A DNA stretch of 64,000 nt, taken from Isoetes taiwanensis. Lineage: Eukaryota; Streptophyta; Lycopodiopsida; Isoetales; Isoetaceae. Both the position numbers and the translations under genes were made by a program. Shown one piece after another: positions 1 through 9,758 of this stretch. Location of the stretch: positions 62,001 to 126,000 of the forward strand of contig JAJEKV010000170.1 of NCBI GenBank assembly GCA_021234155.1, read 5' to 3'. The number at the start of each line of letters is the position of its first letter. Positions within the stretch are counted from its first letter, which is position 1. The notes under the pieces were generated by a model. That model was not told the DNA's origin and ran no database searches. It was given only the letters and a program-made list of their open reading frames with translations.

Positions 1-310
1 AAGCAGGTGTAGTTTTTAAGTGGCTGTTTTTTTAATGAAGTATGGTTTTCTGAAGTGGTGTAGTTTATAACTAGGTGTAGAATTTAAGAAGCTATTTTTA
101 AGGAAATATGATTTTTTTTGGTGTGGTTTATATAACTAGGTATAGTTTTTATGTAGCTATTTTTTAAAGTAAGGCATGGTTTTGAGGTATGGTTTTAAGT
201 AGGTGTAGTTTTTAAAAATTAGCTTTTTTTTTCTGATGTAGTTTTAAGGAAGGCCATTTTTATCCGCAGACTATTTCTTAAGAAGTATGGTTTTGAGGCT
301 ATTTCTTAAG
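1..310. repeat. T-rich degenerate short repeat
   Basis: Loose repetition of motifs resembling GGTGTAGTTTTTAAG and AAGTATGGTTTT occurs about every 30-60 bases. No ORF or RNA structure is visible. The motif resembles the reverse complement of the ACACGTAGTTTTT-type repeats at 2880-3540, so the two may belong to one repeat family. Not a gene. Confidence 0.45.
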
Positions 311-409
311 CAAAGCACCACCACCTAGAATATTGTTTGTTGCTCAACTTTGGAATGTATCATTATTGTTTTACATTCGCGAAAAATAACTTCAATGGTT
401 AGATCCAAC

Positions 410-720
410 CACTACAAGAGAATGAGCATTTTTTTGTCGAAAAAATCGTCGGTATCTAGAGAGATTTTGCCCGGCGTCTGGTGATCGCATTGGCGATTAC
501 TATTTTGATGCTTTTCCCCGCGATACTCGTCGGACATATCGTCCACATAAATCGTCGAAAGCCTTCGTCGAGGTTGCGTCGAGGGGCTAACGTCGAAATT
601 TGTGTCGGGGTTCGGTGTCGAGGGCTTAACGTCGATAATAATCGTTGAGAAAATTACTCATATATCATCGGATTTTGCGTCGGACTATTAGCCCGATATT
701 GCATCAACCCTAATGGAGTG
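410..720 (+). mobile_element. CACTA (En/Spm-like) transposon terminus with subterminal repeats
   Basis: The segment opens with CACTACAAGAGAATGAGCAT, which fits the CACTACAAGA-type terminal inverted repeat of plant CACTA elements. It is followed by about 250 bp rich in GTCGA/GTCGG words (roughly a dozen between 450 and 690), as expected for the subterminal repeats where CACTA transposases bind. I found no matching inverted end and no transposase ORF in the window, so this is a terminal fragment, or an element whose other end lies outside or has decayed. The assignment rests on motif recognition alone. Confidence 0.5.
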
Positions 721-2739
721 GATAGTGTTTTTTCTGGCGCTATTACAATTTTAGTTATAACATTTGATTGAACAATATATTTTAGATGAAATTTGACGAT
801 CCATTTGGCCTTAGTTTAACGACCGCTATTAACATCCAAGATTGATCCCCGCATTGTGTTGTTTTGGGTCGCTTCTATCTCCCTGCATCCCTTCTAATCA
901 TGTCTATCTCCCCAGAATCGCAAGCGAAGGGCTTACATCTTTTCCCGGTTAGGGTGGGTCATTCAACCTTTGGTTGGGGTCTTTAGATAGACCTTGCTAA
1001 TGACCTATAGGCTTTAGATAGATGATGATGTCGCAACAACAAAGCATTGCCAATATTTCAAAGCCTATCAGTATATATTGAGTAAAAAGGAGCAGATAAA
1101 TAAAATATATGGTGAGGAATTGAAAATAATAATTTTCACTTGTGATAAAGCAATATTGTATTCAACGGCTGGGTGAATATGGGATAAATGGCTCAGATTG
1201 AGATCCTCATCCTTTCACCTTATTGGCTCTGAAAGTAACGGCTGAGATTAAAGGGGCAAATCGTGATCCCCACCATTTTGATTTTGCACGGCCGAGAATA
1301 GGGGGCAAGATCAAAATCCCATTTTTTGTTTTTGCCTTGCCGCCATGTTACATTGCCTTCTCTCCCCCTCCTCCTTTTCCCTTACGTTTCTCGATTCTCT
1401 TCATTCATATTCTTGATCTTCGGTGAGTGGCTATGGGCGGCAGCATTTTTGGGTATGTTTTTGTCTACAAATGAGCAAAGGGCGTGGAGTAGTGGGATTT
1501 GGTTTTGTGGATATGCAGGCCGGTTTGACTATATGGTCGGAGTAGCTATGTGGCGGGTATGCATAGAAGCGAAATACAAAGCGCGTTTGAATGGATCATG
1601 GAATTCTTTTGTTTGATTCAAAAGTCGCATTATCTGTTGTTTCCTAGCATTTCACAAAAAGAGGTTCTGTAATCATGCTCTATCTAATTCTTGTTATCTC
1701 TAATTAGAGCTCTTGCAAAAGAGTTGGGTAATATTTTAATTGCTTGAAGTTTTAGATTAGATGCAGGGTTAGTTGCACATTACTATGGATACTATTTGGG
1801 TCTTATGGTTTGCCCGAGAGGCCGAATTTACATAATCCTACGGTATGTAGAAAGCATGGCATGTATGGGCTCCCGCGGGTAATTTGTGATGCAAACAGGG
1901 ACCCTGCGGATGGTGAATCAAGACAAAACTTTGACATCGCCTCTTTTCCGCCATAGCTTCGGTCGGTTGAAGCTATAGCTGCCATATCTAGACCCATTTG
2001 GATTCGCTATATGGCTATGCTTTCCGGCAAGGCTAGGATGCTCAAGAAAGTTATGGCCATAGCTCACGGTTCTTAAGAGATGAAGATTTTCACCATAAAA
2101 CGTAAACAAAGAAACACTCGTTGGCGGCATCACCAAAATCACGACAACCCTTTTCACGATATCCGATTTCATCCATGCAGCACATTTCTTACCCTTTTCA
2201 CGATATCAATTTCATCTGCATACGCTTATTTTCTTGCCTTTGTCATGCGCTACCGCTTACATTTCTTGCCTTTTGTCGTAATGCAACTTAGGTTTCTATT
2301 TGCAAATAAGGGAGGCGAGATATTAATGCAGTGTTAATGAGGAGGCGATTATCGGCCAATACCCTATATATGGAAACCGAACCGGTTGGTTAGAATCGGT
2401 GGGTGCCCCAATTGAAACTATTGATAGAAACATGGTGGCCCGACTCTCATGACGATCCGGATCGAGCCGCATAAGTGAGCACGCATCTTGAAGACAAATA
2501 CGGTGATGGGCATCCCGTTGTGTTTTATTTGAATGTTTGAGATTAAGTAATAGTGCGTTTGCTGTAAAACTTCCAATTTGAACTTGGAATTTTTCTAGTC
2601 TATTCCCATTGCTACAGCAACCATCGATTGTGATTTATTTCAATGTTTGAGTTTAAGTGATAGTGCATTTCTTTGTAAAAGCTTCCGGATGTTTCAAAGA
2701 ATAATAATAATTAAAATAATAATTCATCGATTAAAATAA
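721..2739. other. Intergenic DNA, no gene recognised
   Basis: Only short ORFs (up to 96 codons) with no recognisable domain. A pyrimidine-rich stretch around 1340-1410 followed by CGGTGAGT at about 1420 could be a 5' untranslated exon with a splice donor, but nothing downstream supports a gene. It may be interior of the CACTA element. Confidence 0.3.
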
Positions 2740-2879
2740 TAATTTCTCAACATGTTTTTTTTTCTATTAACGATGTCTTTTATTGAAAAAACAACACTTT
2801 GAAAATATTTTTTTTTCTAAAAACCACATGTGGATTTTATGTAAAACAATACTCGAAAACAACACCTATTATTGAAAAT

Positions 2880-3540
2880 CACATTTTTCTTCTTAAAACC
2901 ACATATCATTTTTCAAGGAAACCAACACTTGAAAACAATATAGTTAAAAAAAAAACTAGAAAACTACGTGTAGTTTCTAGCAAAGTCGGGACAAAATTCT
3001 ATACGTGGTTTTTAGTGTTGTTTTTAAAAAAATAATAGTTTAAAACAACATGTGTATTTTTAGGTTTTATTAAGAACCACATGTATATTCTTCAAGAACC
3101 CAACACTTGAAAACAATATAGTTAAAAGAAAACTAGAAAACTAATGCGGTAGTTTCTAGCAAAGTCGGACAAAATTCTATACATAGTTTTTAGTGTTGTT
3201 TTTCTGCAAAATAACAGTTAAAAACAACATGTGTATTTTAGGTTCTATTAAGAACCACATGTATATTCTTCAGGAAAGCAACACCTGAAAACTACAGCTA
3301 CTCTACAAAAACAACATGTAGAAACATATGTAATTCCTACGTGTAGATAATATGTAATTCCTACGTGTAGATAATTTTGACAAAACTCTATGCGTAGACT
3401 TTTGGCAACAAAAACTACATGTATAAAAATTTTGCTAAAAACTACACGTCATTTCTAGCAAATCCGGACAAAAAACAACACGTAGTTTTTTGGTGTTGTT
3501 TTTTTGCAAAAAAGACACTGAAAAACAACATGTGGACCCA
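2880..3540. repeat. Tandem repeat, period about 179 bp, abutting the tRNA array
   Basis: A block containing CCACAT...TTCAAG...CAACACTTGAAAAC recurs at about 2912, 3091 and 3269, giving a period of 178-179 bp. The block with CTAGAAAACTA, TTTCTAGCAAAGTCGG and GTGTTGTTTTT recurs at about 2955, 3133 and 3434. Copies are diverged and the last is separated by spacer. The tract ends directly against the tRNA-Lys array at 3558. AT-rich and non-coding. Confidence 0.65.
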
Positions 3541-4150
3541 GTTTTGGGGTGGTAGTGTACTGCCAAGTTGGTCTCCTCCCAGGCAGGTACAAAAAAGAAT
3601 GCTAATCTCAGATTGGATTTCTTCGAGTTCGATGCGAACTGCTCACGCTATTTGGGCTCCTTACAAAGTACTCATATATGTACCTATGTTGTGCATTAGC
3701 CTTAAGAGACAATCACTTTTAGGAATTGGGTTAGGAAGCACTACAAGGCTGCTTAAAGCCAAGTTGCATTCCTTCAAAGAAAGTACTAGAAAGGTTGCTT
3801 TAGATTCCTTCGAGTCTATAATGAGCGTATCATGATAATTAGGCTTCTTATAGATTATGGTTTATACGACAAAAAACACGAGTGTGGGGCAATTAGAACT
3901 GTGTATTGATCTAAATAAGGATCAAGTTGAAATTGTAGAGCTTTTAGGTTGAACTCAATTGGATATCCTATAGGGACTTGGAGATCTAAAAGGTCACATC
4001 CGTGCTGTAGTTGCCACTCTAATCAAGCTAATGTTGGGCATAAGAGAACTGTACTATGTATAGTCTCCCTGATTCATATATTTGAAAGTATGTACAAATA
4101 GTGCTTTCATTTGTACATTACGTTAAATTTGTTTTCACTATATATCACTT

Positions 4151-4224
4151 GCCGTCCTAGCTCAGTTGGTAGAGCGCAAGGCTCTTAACCTTGTGGTCGG
4201 GGGGTTCGAGCCCCCCGGATGGCG
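4151..4224 (+). tRNA. trnK-CUU: tRNA-Lys(CTT), array copy 1
   Basis: Decodes AAG. Folds as a full cloverleaf: acceptor GCCGTCC/GGATGGC (one G-U pair), D stem GCTC/GAGC, anticodon stem CAAGG/CCTTG with loop CTCTTAA (anticodon CTT), T stem GGGGG/CCCCC with loop TTCGAGC, discriminator G73. Box A (TAGCTCAGTTGG) and box B (GGTTCGAGCCC) match Pol III consensus. U35, U36 and G73 fit the known lysine identity set. The core from position 8 to 48 matches my memory of plant nuclear tRNA-Lys(CTT), but the acceptor stem differs. No intron, and CCA is not encoded. One extra G precedes the T stem, giving 74 nt instead of 73. A TATATAT element lies just upstream. No run of four T follows closely, so termination may be weak. 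Confidence 0.88.
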
Positions 4225-4382
4225 ATGGGCTGAAAATGTTTATCGATGTTATGATTCAATGATCTCACATATTGCACAAACTTCGTTTCTTCATATCACA
4301 GTAGTATTATCACTAATTCTCTCTTATATCACATAAAATGTGAGTAGAATTATAGAAAATTTTAATTGCTCATTTGTGTGTT

Positions 4383-4455
4383 GCCGTTCTAGCTCAGTTG
4401 GTAGAGCGCAAGGCTTTTAACCTTGTGGTCGTGGGTTCGAGTCCCCCGGATGGCG
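4383..4455 (+). tRNA. trnK-UUU: tRNA-Lys(TTT), array copy 1
   Basis: Decodes AAA and AAG. 73 nt, with the same body as its CTT neighbour 158 bp upstream, but the anticodon loop is CTTTTAA (anticodon TTT). The acceptor is GCCGTTC/GGATGGC with two G-U pairs. The T stem GTGGG/CCCCC has one T-C mismatch at 50-64. Box A is TAGCTCAGTTGG and box B GGTTCGAGTCC, both good. Because both genes share the 3' acceptor half, one probably arose from the other by an anticodon change. No TTTT lies within the first 40 bases downstream; other units have TTTT or TTTTT within about 20 bases. Confidence 0.85.
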
Positions 4456-5165
4456 ATTAGATATGGACTTTAATTTCTGTACGTTTAATTTAAAACAGCT
4501 TAATACACACATTCACGTTGTTCATATCTTGTCGAGAGACATTTGAGCTTCGGAATCCCTTACTCAAAGGCTGCTACTGCCAAGTTGGTCTCCTCCCAAG
4601 CAGGTACAAAAAAGAATGCTAATCTCAGCTTGGATTTCTTCGAGTTCGATGCGAACTGCTCATGCTATTTGGGCTCCTTACAAAGTACTCGTATATGTCC
4701 CTATGTTGTGCATTAGCCTTAAGAGACAATCACTTTTAGGAATTGGGTTAGGAAGCACTACAAGGCTGCTTAAAGCCAAGTTGCATTCCTTCAAAGAAAG
4801 TACTAGAAAGGTTGCTTTAGATTCCTTCGAGTCTATAATGAGCGTATCATGATAATTAGGCTTCTTATAGATTATGGTTTATACGACAAAAAACACGAGT
4901 GTGGGGCAATTAGAACTGTGTATTGATCTAAATAAGGATCAAGTTGAAATTGTAGAGCTTTTAGGTTGAACTCAATTGGATATCCTATAGGGACTTGGAG
5001 ATCTAAAAGGTCACATCCGTGCTGTAGTTGCCACTCTAATCAAGCTAATGTTGGGCATAAGAGAACTGTACTATGTATAGTCTCCCTGATTCATATATTT
5101 GAAAGTATGTACAAATAGTGCTTTCATTTGTACATTATGTTAAGTTTGTTTTCACTATATGACTT

Positions 5166-5238
5166 GCCGTCCTAGCTCAGTTGGTAGACCGCAAGGCTCT
5201 TAACCTTGTGGTCGGGGGTTCGAGCCTCCCGGATGGCG
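5166..5238 (+). tRNA. trnK-CUU: tRNA-Lys(CTT), copy 2, slightly damaged
   Basis: 73 nt, acceptor and anticodon arms intact. The D stem reads GCTC/GACC (one mismatch) and the T stem pairs with one G-U (CTCCC). It lies in a unit showing many CAG/CTG-centred differences, so the damage may be base-calling error. It could still be functional. Confidence 0.6.
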
Positions 5239-5375
5239 ATGGGCTGAAAATGTTTATCGATGTTATGATTCAATGATCTTACATATTGCACAAACTTAGT
5301 ATTATCACTAATTCTCTTATATCACATAAGATGTGAGTAGAATTATAGAAAATTTTAATTGCTTATTTGTGTGTT

Positions 5376-5447
5376 CTTTGTTCTAGCTTCGGTTGGTAGA
5401 AGCCCAAGGCTTTTAACCTTGTGGCCGTTTAGAGTCCCCGGATGGCG
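5376..5447 (+). pseudogene. tRNA-Lys(TTT) pseudogene, copy 2
   Basis: The 5' acceptor is replaced by CTTTGTTC, box A reads CTTCGGTTGG in place of CTCAGTTGG, and the T arm has lost the GTTCGAG core. The anticodon stem-loop with TTT survives. Either a real pseudogene or a corrupted consensus sequence. Confidence 0.6.
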
Positions 5448-6177
5448 ATTAGATTATGGACTTTAATTTTTTATAAAGTTTAATTTAAAATAGCTTAATA
5501 CACACATTCAAGTTGTTCATATCTTGTGAGAGACATTTGAGCTTTGGAATGCCTTACTCAAAGGCTAAAAGGCCAAGTTGGCGGGGTTGCTCTTGCCAAA
5601 GTTGGTCTCCTCGAGGCGGTACAAAAAGAATGCTAATCTCAGTTGGATTTCTTGAGTTCGATCTGAAAACTCTCACGCTATTTGGGCTCCTTACAAAGTA
5701 CTCATATATGTACCTATATTGTGCATTAGCCTTAAGAGACAATCACTTTTAGGAATTGGGTTAGGAAGCACTACAAGGCTGCTTAAAGCCAAGTTGCATT
5801 CCTTCAAAGAAAGTATTAGAAAGGTTGCTCTAGATTCCTTGAGTCTATAATGGCGTATCATGATAATTAGGCTTCTTATAGGTTATGGTTTATCTCGAGA
5901 AAAAAAACGAGTGTGGGGCAATTAGAAAAGTGTATTGATCTAAATAAGGATCAAGTTGCAATTGTAGAGCTTTTAGGTTGAACTCAATTGGATATCCTAT
6001 AGGGACTTGGAGATCTAAAGGTCACATCCGTCTTTGTAGTTGCCACTCTAATCAAGCTAATGTTGGGCACAAAGAGAAGCGTACTATGTATAGTCTCCCG
6101 ATTCATATATTTGAAAGTATGTACAAATAGTGCTTTCATTTGTACATTATGTTAAGTTTGTTTTCACTATATCACTT

Positions 6178-6250
6178 GCCGTCCTAGCTTGGTTGGTAGG
6201 CGCAAGGCTCTCTAACCTTGTGGTCGGGGGTTCGAGCCCCCCGGATGGCG
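6178..6250 (+). pseudogene. tRNA-Lys(CTT) pseudogene, copy 3
   Basis: D arm altered (GCTTGGTTGGTAGGC) and the anticodon loop has an insertion (CTCTCTAA). Acceptor and T arms are intact. Same unit type as copy 2, with CAG/CTG-centred changes. Confidence 0.6.
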
Positions 6251-6408
6251 ATGGGCTGAAAATGTTTATCGATGTTATGATTCAATGATCTCACATATTG
6301 CACAAACTTCGTTTCTTCATATCACAGTAGTATTATCACTAATTCTCTCTTATATCACATAAGATGTGAGTAGAATTATAGAAAATTTTAATTGCTCATT
6401 TGTGTGTT

Positions 6409-6484
6409 CTTTGTTCTAGCTTCGGTTGGTAGAAGCATAAGGCTTTTAACCTTGTGGTCGTGGGTTCGAGTCCCCCGGATGGCG
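6409..6484 (+). pseudogene. tRNA-Lys(TTT) pseudogene, copy 3
   Basis: Acceptor 5' half reads CTTTGTTC, box A reads CTTCGGTTGG, and the D/anticodon junction reads AGAAGCATAAGG. The T arm and 3' acceptor are as in copy 1. Confidence 0.6.
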
Positions 6485-7211
6485 ATTAGATATGGACTTT
6501 AATTTTTGTACGTTTAATTTAAAACAGCTTAATACACACATTCAAGTTGTTCATATCTTGTCGAGAGACATTTGAGCTTCGGAATCCCTTACTCAAAGGC
6601 TGCTACTGCCAAGTTGGCAGGTTGCTACTGCCAAGTTGGTCTCCTCCCGGTACAAAAAGAATGCTAATCTCATATTGGATTTCTTGAGTTCGATCTTGGC
6701 TGCTCATGCTATTTGGGCTCCTTACAAAGTACTCGTATATGTACCTATGTTGTGCATTAGCCTTAAGAGACAATCACTTTTAGGAATTGGGTTAGGAAGC
6801 ACTACAAGGCTGCTTAAAGCCAAGTTGCATTCCTTCAAAGAAAGTACTAGAAAGGTTGCTTTAGATTCCTTCGAGTCTATAATGAGCATATCATGATAAT
6901 TAGGCTTCTTATAGATTATGGTTTATACGACAAAAAACACGAGTGTGGGGCAATTAGAACTGTGTATTGATCTAAATAAGGATCAAGTTGAAATTGTAGA
7001 GCTTTTAGGTTGAACTCAATTGGATATCCTATAGGGACTTGGAGATCTAAAAGGTCACATCCGTGCTGTAGTTGCCACTCTAATCAAGCTAATGTTGGGC
7101 ATAAGAGAACTGTACTATGTATAGTCTCCCTGATTCATATATTTGAAAGTATGTACAAATAGTGCTTTCATTTGTACATTACGTTAAATTTGTTTTCACT
7201 ATATATCACTT

Positions 7212-7285
7212 GCCGTCCTAGCTCAGTTGGTAGAGCGCAAGGCTCTTAACCTTGTGGTCGGGGGGTTCGAGCCCCCCGGATGGCG
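7212..7285 (+). tRNA. trnK-CUU: tRNA-Lys(CTT), copy 4
   Basis: Identical to copy 1, including the extra G before the T stem. All four stems pair. Confidence 0.88.
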
Positions 7286-7441
7286 ATGGGCTGAAAATGT
7301 TTATCGATGTTATGATTCAATGATCTCACATATTGCACAAACTTCGTTTCTTCATATCACAGTAGTATTATCACTAATTCTCTCTTATATCACATAAAAT
7401 GTGAGTAGAATTGGAAAATTTTAATTGCTCATTTGTGTGTT

Positions 7442-7514
7442 GCCGTTCTAGCTCAGTTGGTAGAGCGCAAGGCTTTTAACCTTGTGGTCGTGGGTTCGAG
7501 TCCCCCGGATGGCG
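7442..7514 (+). tRNA. trnK-UUU: tRNA-Lys(TTT), copy 4
   Basis: Same sequence as TTT copy 1. A TTTT run lies about 13 bases downstream (in GGATTTTAATT), a plausible Pol III terminator. Confidence 0.85.
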
Positions 7515-8247
7515 ATTAGATATGGATTTTAATTTGTGTATGCTTAATTTAAAACAGCTTAATATACACATTCAAGTTGTTCATATCTTGTCGAGAGACA
7601 TTTGAGCTTCGGAATCCCTTACTCAAAGGCTGCTACTGCCAAGTTGCCAGTTGCTACTGCCAAGTTTGTCTCCTCCCAAGCAGGTACAAAAAAGAATGCT
7701 AATCTCAGCTTGGATTTCTTCGAGTTCGATGCGAACTGCTCATGCTATTTGGGCTCCTTACAAAGTACTCATATATGTACCTATGTTGTGCATTAGCCTT
7801 AACAGACAATCACTTTTAGGAATTGGGTTAGGAAGCACTACAAAGCTGCTTAAAGCCAAGTTGCATTCCTTCAAAGAAAGTACTAGAAAGGTTGCTTTAG
7901 ATTCCTTCGAGTCTATAATGAGCATATCATGATAATTAGGCTTCTTATAGATTATGGTTTATACGACAAAAAACACGAGTGTGGGGCAATTAGAACTGTG
8001 TATTGATCTAAATAAGGATCAAGTTGAAATTGTAGAGCTTTTAGGTTGAACTCAATTGGATATCCTATAGGGACTTGGAGATCTAAAAGGTCACATCCGT
8101 GCTGTAGTTGCCACTCTAATCAAGCTAATGTTGGGCATAAGAGAACTGTACTATGTATAGTCTCCCTGATTCATATATTTGAAAGTATGTACAAATAGTG
8201 CTTTCATTTGTACATTACGTTAAATTTGTTTTCACTATATATCACTT

Positions 8248-8321
8248 GCCGTCCTAGCTCAGTTGGTAGAGCGCAAGGCTCTTAACCTTGTGGTCGGGGG
8301 GTTCGAGCCCCCCGGATGGCG
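8248..8321 (+). tRNA. trnK-CUU: tRNA-Lys(CTT), copy 5
   Basis: Identical to copy 1 (74 nt). Confidence 0.88.
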
Positions 8322-8477
8322 ATGGGCTGAAAATGTTTATCGATGTTATGATTCAATGATCTCACATATTGCACAAACTTCGTTTCTTCATATCACAGTA
8401 GTATTATCACTAATTCTCTCTTATATCACATAAAATGTGAGTAGAATTGGAAAATTTTAATTGCTCATTTGTGTGTT

Positions 8478-8550
8478 GCCGTTCTAGCTCAGTTGGTAGA
8501 GCGCAAGGCTTTTAACCTTGTAGTCGTGGGTTTGAGTCTCCCGGATGGCG
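8478..8550 (+). tRNA. trnK-UUU: tRNA-Lys(TTT), copy 5, T-loop variant
   Basis: Carries the variant T arm GGGTTTGAGTCTCCC. The near-invariant C56 of the T loop is T, box B becomes GGTTTGAGTCT, and G45 is A (TTGTAGTC). The cloverleaf can still form, but both transcription and tertiary folding may be weakened. The same variant recurs at 17607, 21195 and 24360 and is a useful lineage marker. Confidence 0.65.
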
Positions 8551-8612
8551 ATTAGATATGGATTTTAATTTGTGTATGCTTAATTTAAAACAGCTTAATA
8601 CACACATTCAAG

Positions 8613-8969
8613 TTGTTCATATCTTGTCGAGAGACATTTGAGCTTCGGAATCCCTTACTCAAAGGCTGCTACTGCCAAGTTGCCAGGTTGCTACTGCCAA
8701 GTTTGTCTCCTCCCAAGCAGGTACAAAAAAGAATGCTAATCTCAGCTTGGATTTCTTCGAGTTCGATGCGAACTGCTCATGCTATTTGGGCTCCTTACAA
8801 AGTACTCATATATGTACCTATGTTGTGCATTAGCCTTAACAGACAATCACTTTTAGGAATTGGGTTAGGAAGCACTACAAGGCTGCTTAAAGCCAAGTTG
8901 CATTCCTTCAAAGAAAGTACTAGAAAGGTTGCTTTAGATTCCTTCGAGTCTATAATGAGCATATCATGA
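8613..8969 (+). other. Unit-conserved ORF, probably not a gene
   Basis: Every well-preserved unit keeps an ATG ORF of about 78 codons or more starting near MLISAWISSSSMRTAHAIWA and ending near DSFESIMSIS. The 118-codon version here is the longest of the clean ones. Others lie at 3419-3835, 4616-4852, 6636-6896, 7651-7932, 19448-19648, 20380-20661, 26043-26399, 32682-33092 and 33807-34145. I recognise no domain. The substitutions seen between copies (K/N, R/K/T, V/I) are mostly replacement changes, and flanking non-coding DNA is equally conserved. Copy homogenisation therefore explains the open frame better than selection. There is no recognisable promoter or poly(A) signal. Confidence 0.35.
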
Positions 8970-9284
8970 TAATTAGGCTTCTTATAGATTATGGTTTATA
9001 CGACAAAAAACACGAGTGTGGGGCAATTAGAACTGTGTATTGATCTAAATAAGGATCAAGTTGAAATTGTAGAGCTTTTAGGTTGAACTCAATTGGATAT
9101 CCTATAGGGACTTGGAGATCTAAAAGGTCACATCCGTGCTGTAGTTGCCACTCTAATCAAGCTAATGTTGGGCATAAGAGAACTGTACTATGTATAGTCT
9201 CCCTGATTCATATATTTGAAAGTATGTACAAATAGTGCTTTCATTTGTACATTACGTTAAATTTGTTTTCACTATATATCACTT

Positions 9285-9358
9285 GCCGTCCTAGCTCAGT
9301 TGGTAGAGCGCAAGGCTCTTAACCTTGTGGTCGGGGGGTTCGAGCCCCCCAGATGGCG
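9285..9358 (+). tRNA. trnK-CUU: tRNA-Lys(CTT), copy 6, last before Helitron 1
   Basis: As copy 1, but acceptor base 66 is A (CCCCCCAGATGGCG), leaving the 7-66 pair mismatched. Helitron 1 begins 71 bp downstream. Confidence 0.75.
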
Positions 9359-9690
9359 ATGGGTTGAAAATGTTTATCGATGTTATGATTCAATGATCTC
9401 ACATATTGCACAAACTTCGTTTCTTCATATCAACTTTGTTAATTTGGGATTTTCCGGTGTGGTGGAAAAGTTTTTGGAATTTTTTTTTTTGTGATTTCCT
9501 AAGATTGTTGGCTTTTTTTTGGCCGGAAAATTTTAGCCTTCGTCCAGAAATGGGAAACAATTTTGGAAACAATTTTTGTTTATTTCGTATACTTTTGGAA
9601 AGTGGGTAGGATTTCGACATGGATGCCACGGTTGGTTTTGTCTATAATTTTCATCTCGCTTCTATTCCTAATCCTTGCCCCTGTGTTCCT

Positions 9691-9758
9691 CATTCTGGCA
9701 AACATGGCATGGAAGCCACCACTCATTCTGGCAAGCATGGCATGGAAGCCACCACTGT
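9691..9758 (+). repeat. 33-bp tandem duplication in Helitron 1
   Basis: CATTCTGGCAAACATGGCAT and its continuation through GCCACCACT is repeated twice in direct tandem with one base change. A related CAAACATGGCATGG word recurs at 11214-11285. Confidence 0.75.

Noticed and set aside
1223-1616. Overlapping 67- and 96-codon ORFs near the CACTA end as transposase
   Set aside because: No DDE-type or zinc-finger motif, and low-complexity Phe/Pro-rich translation from a CT-rich tract.
4151-4455. Chloroplast trnK-matK locus
   Set aside because: Neither tRNA has an intron, no matK frame is present, and a CTT isoacceptor alongside TTT is not a plastid arrangement.
3558-9429. CRISPR array or rRNA-type repeat
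   Set aside because: The unit is about 1 kb with tRNA genes inside and no short repeat/spacer pattern. There is no rRNA sequence.
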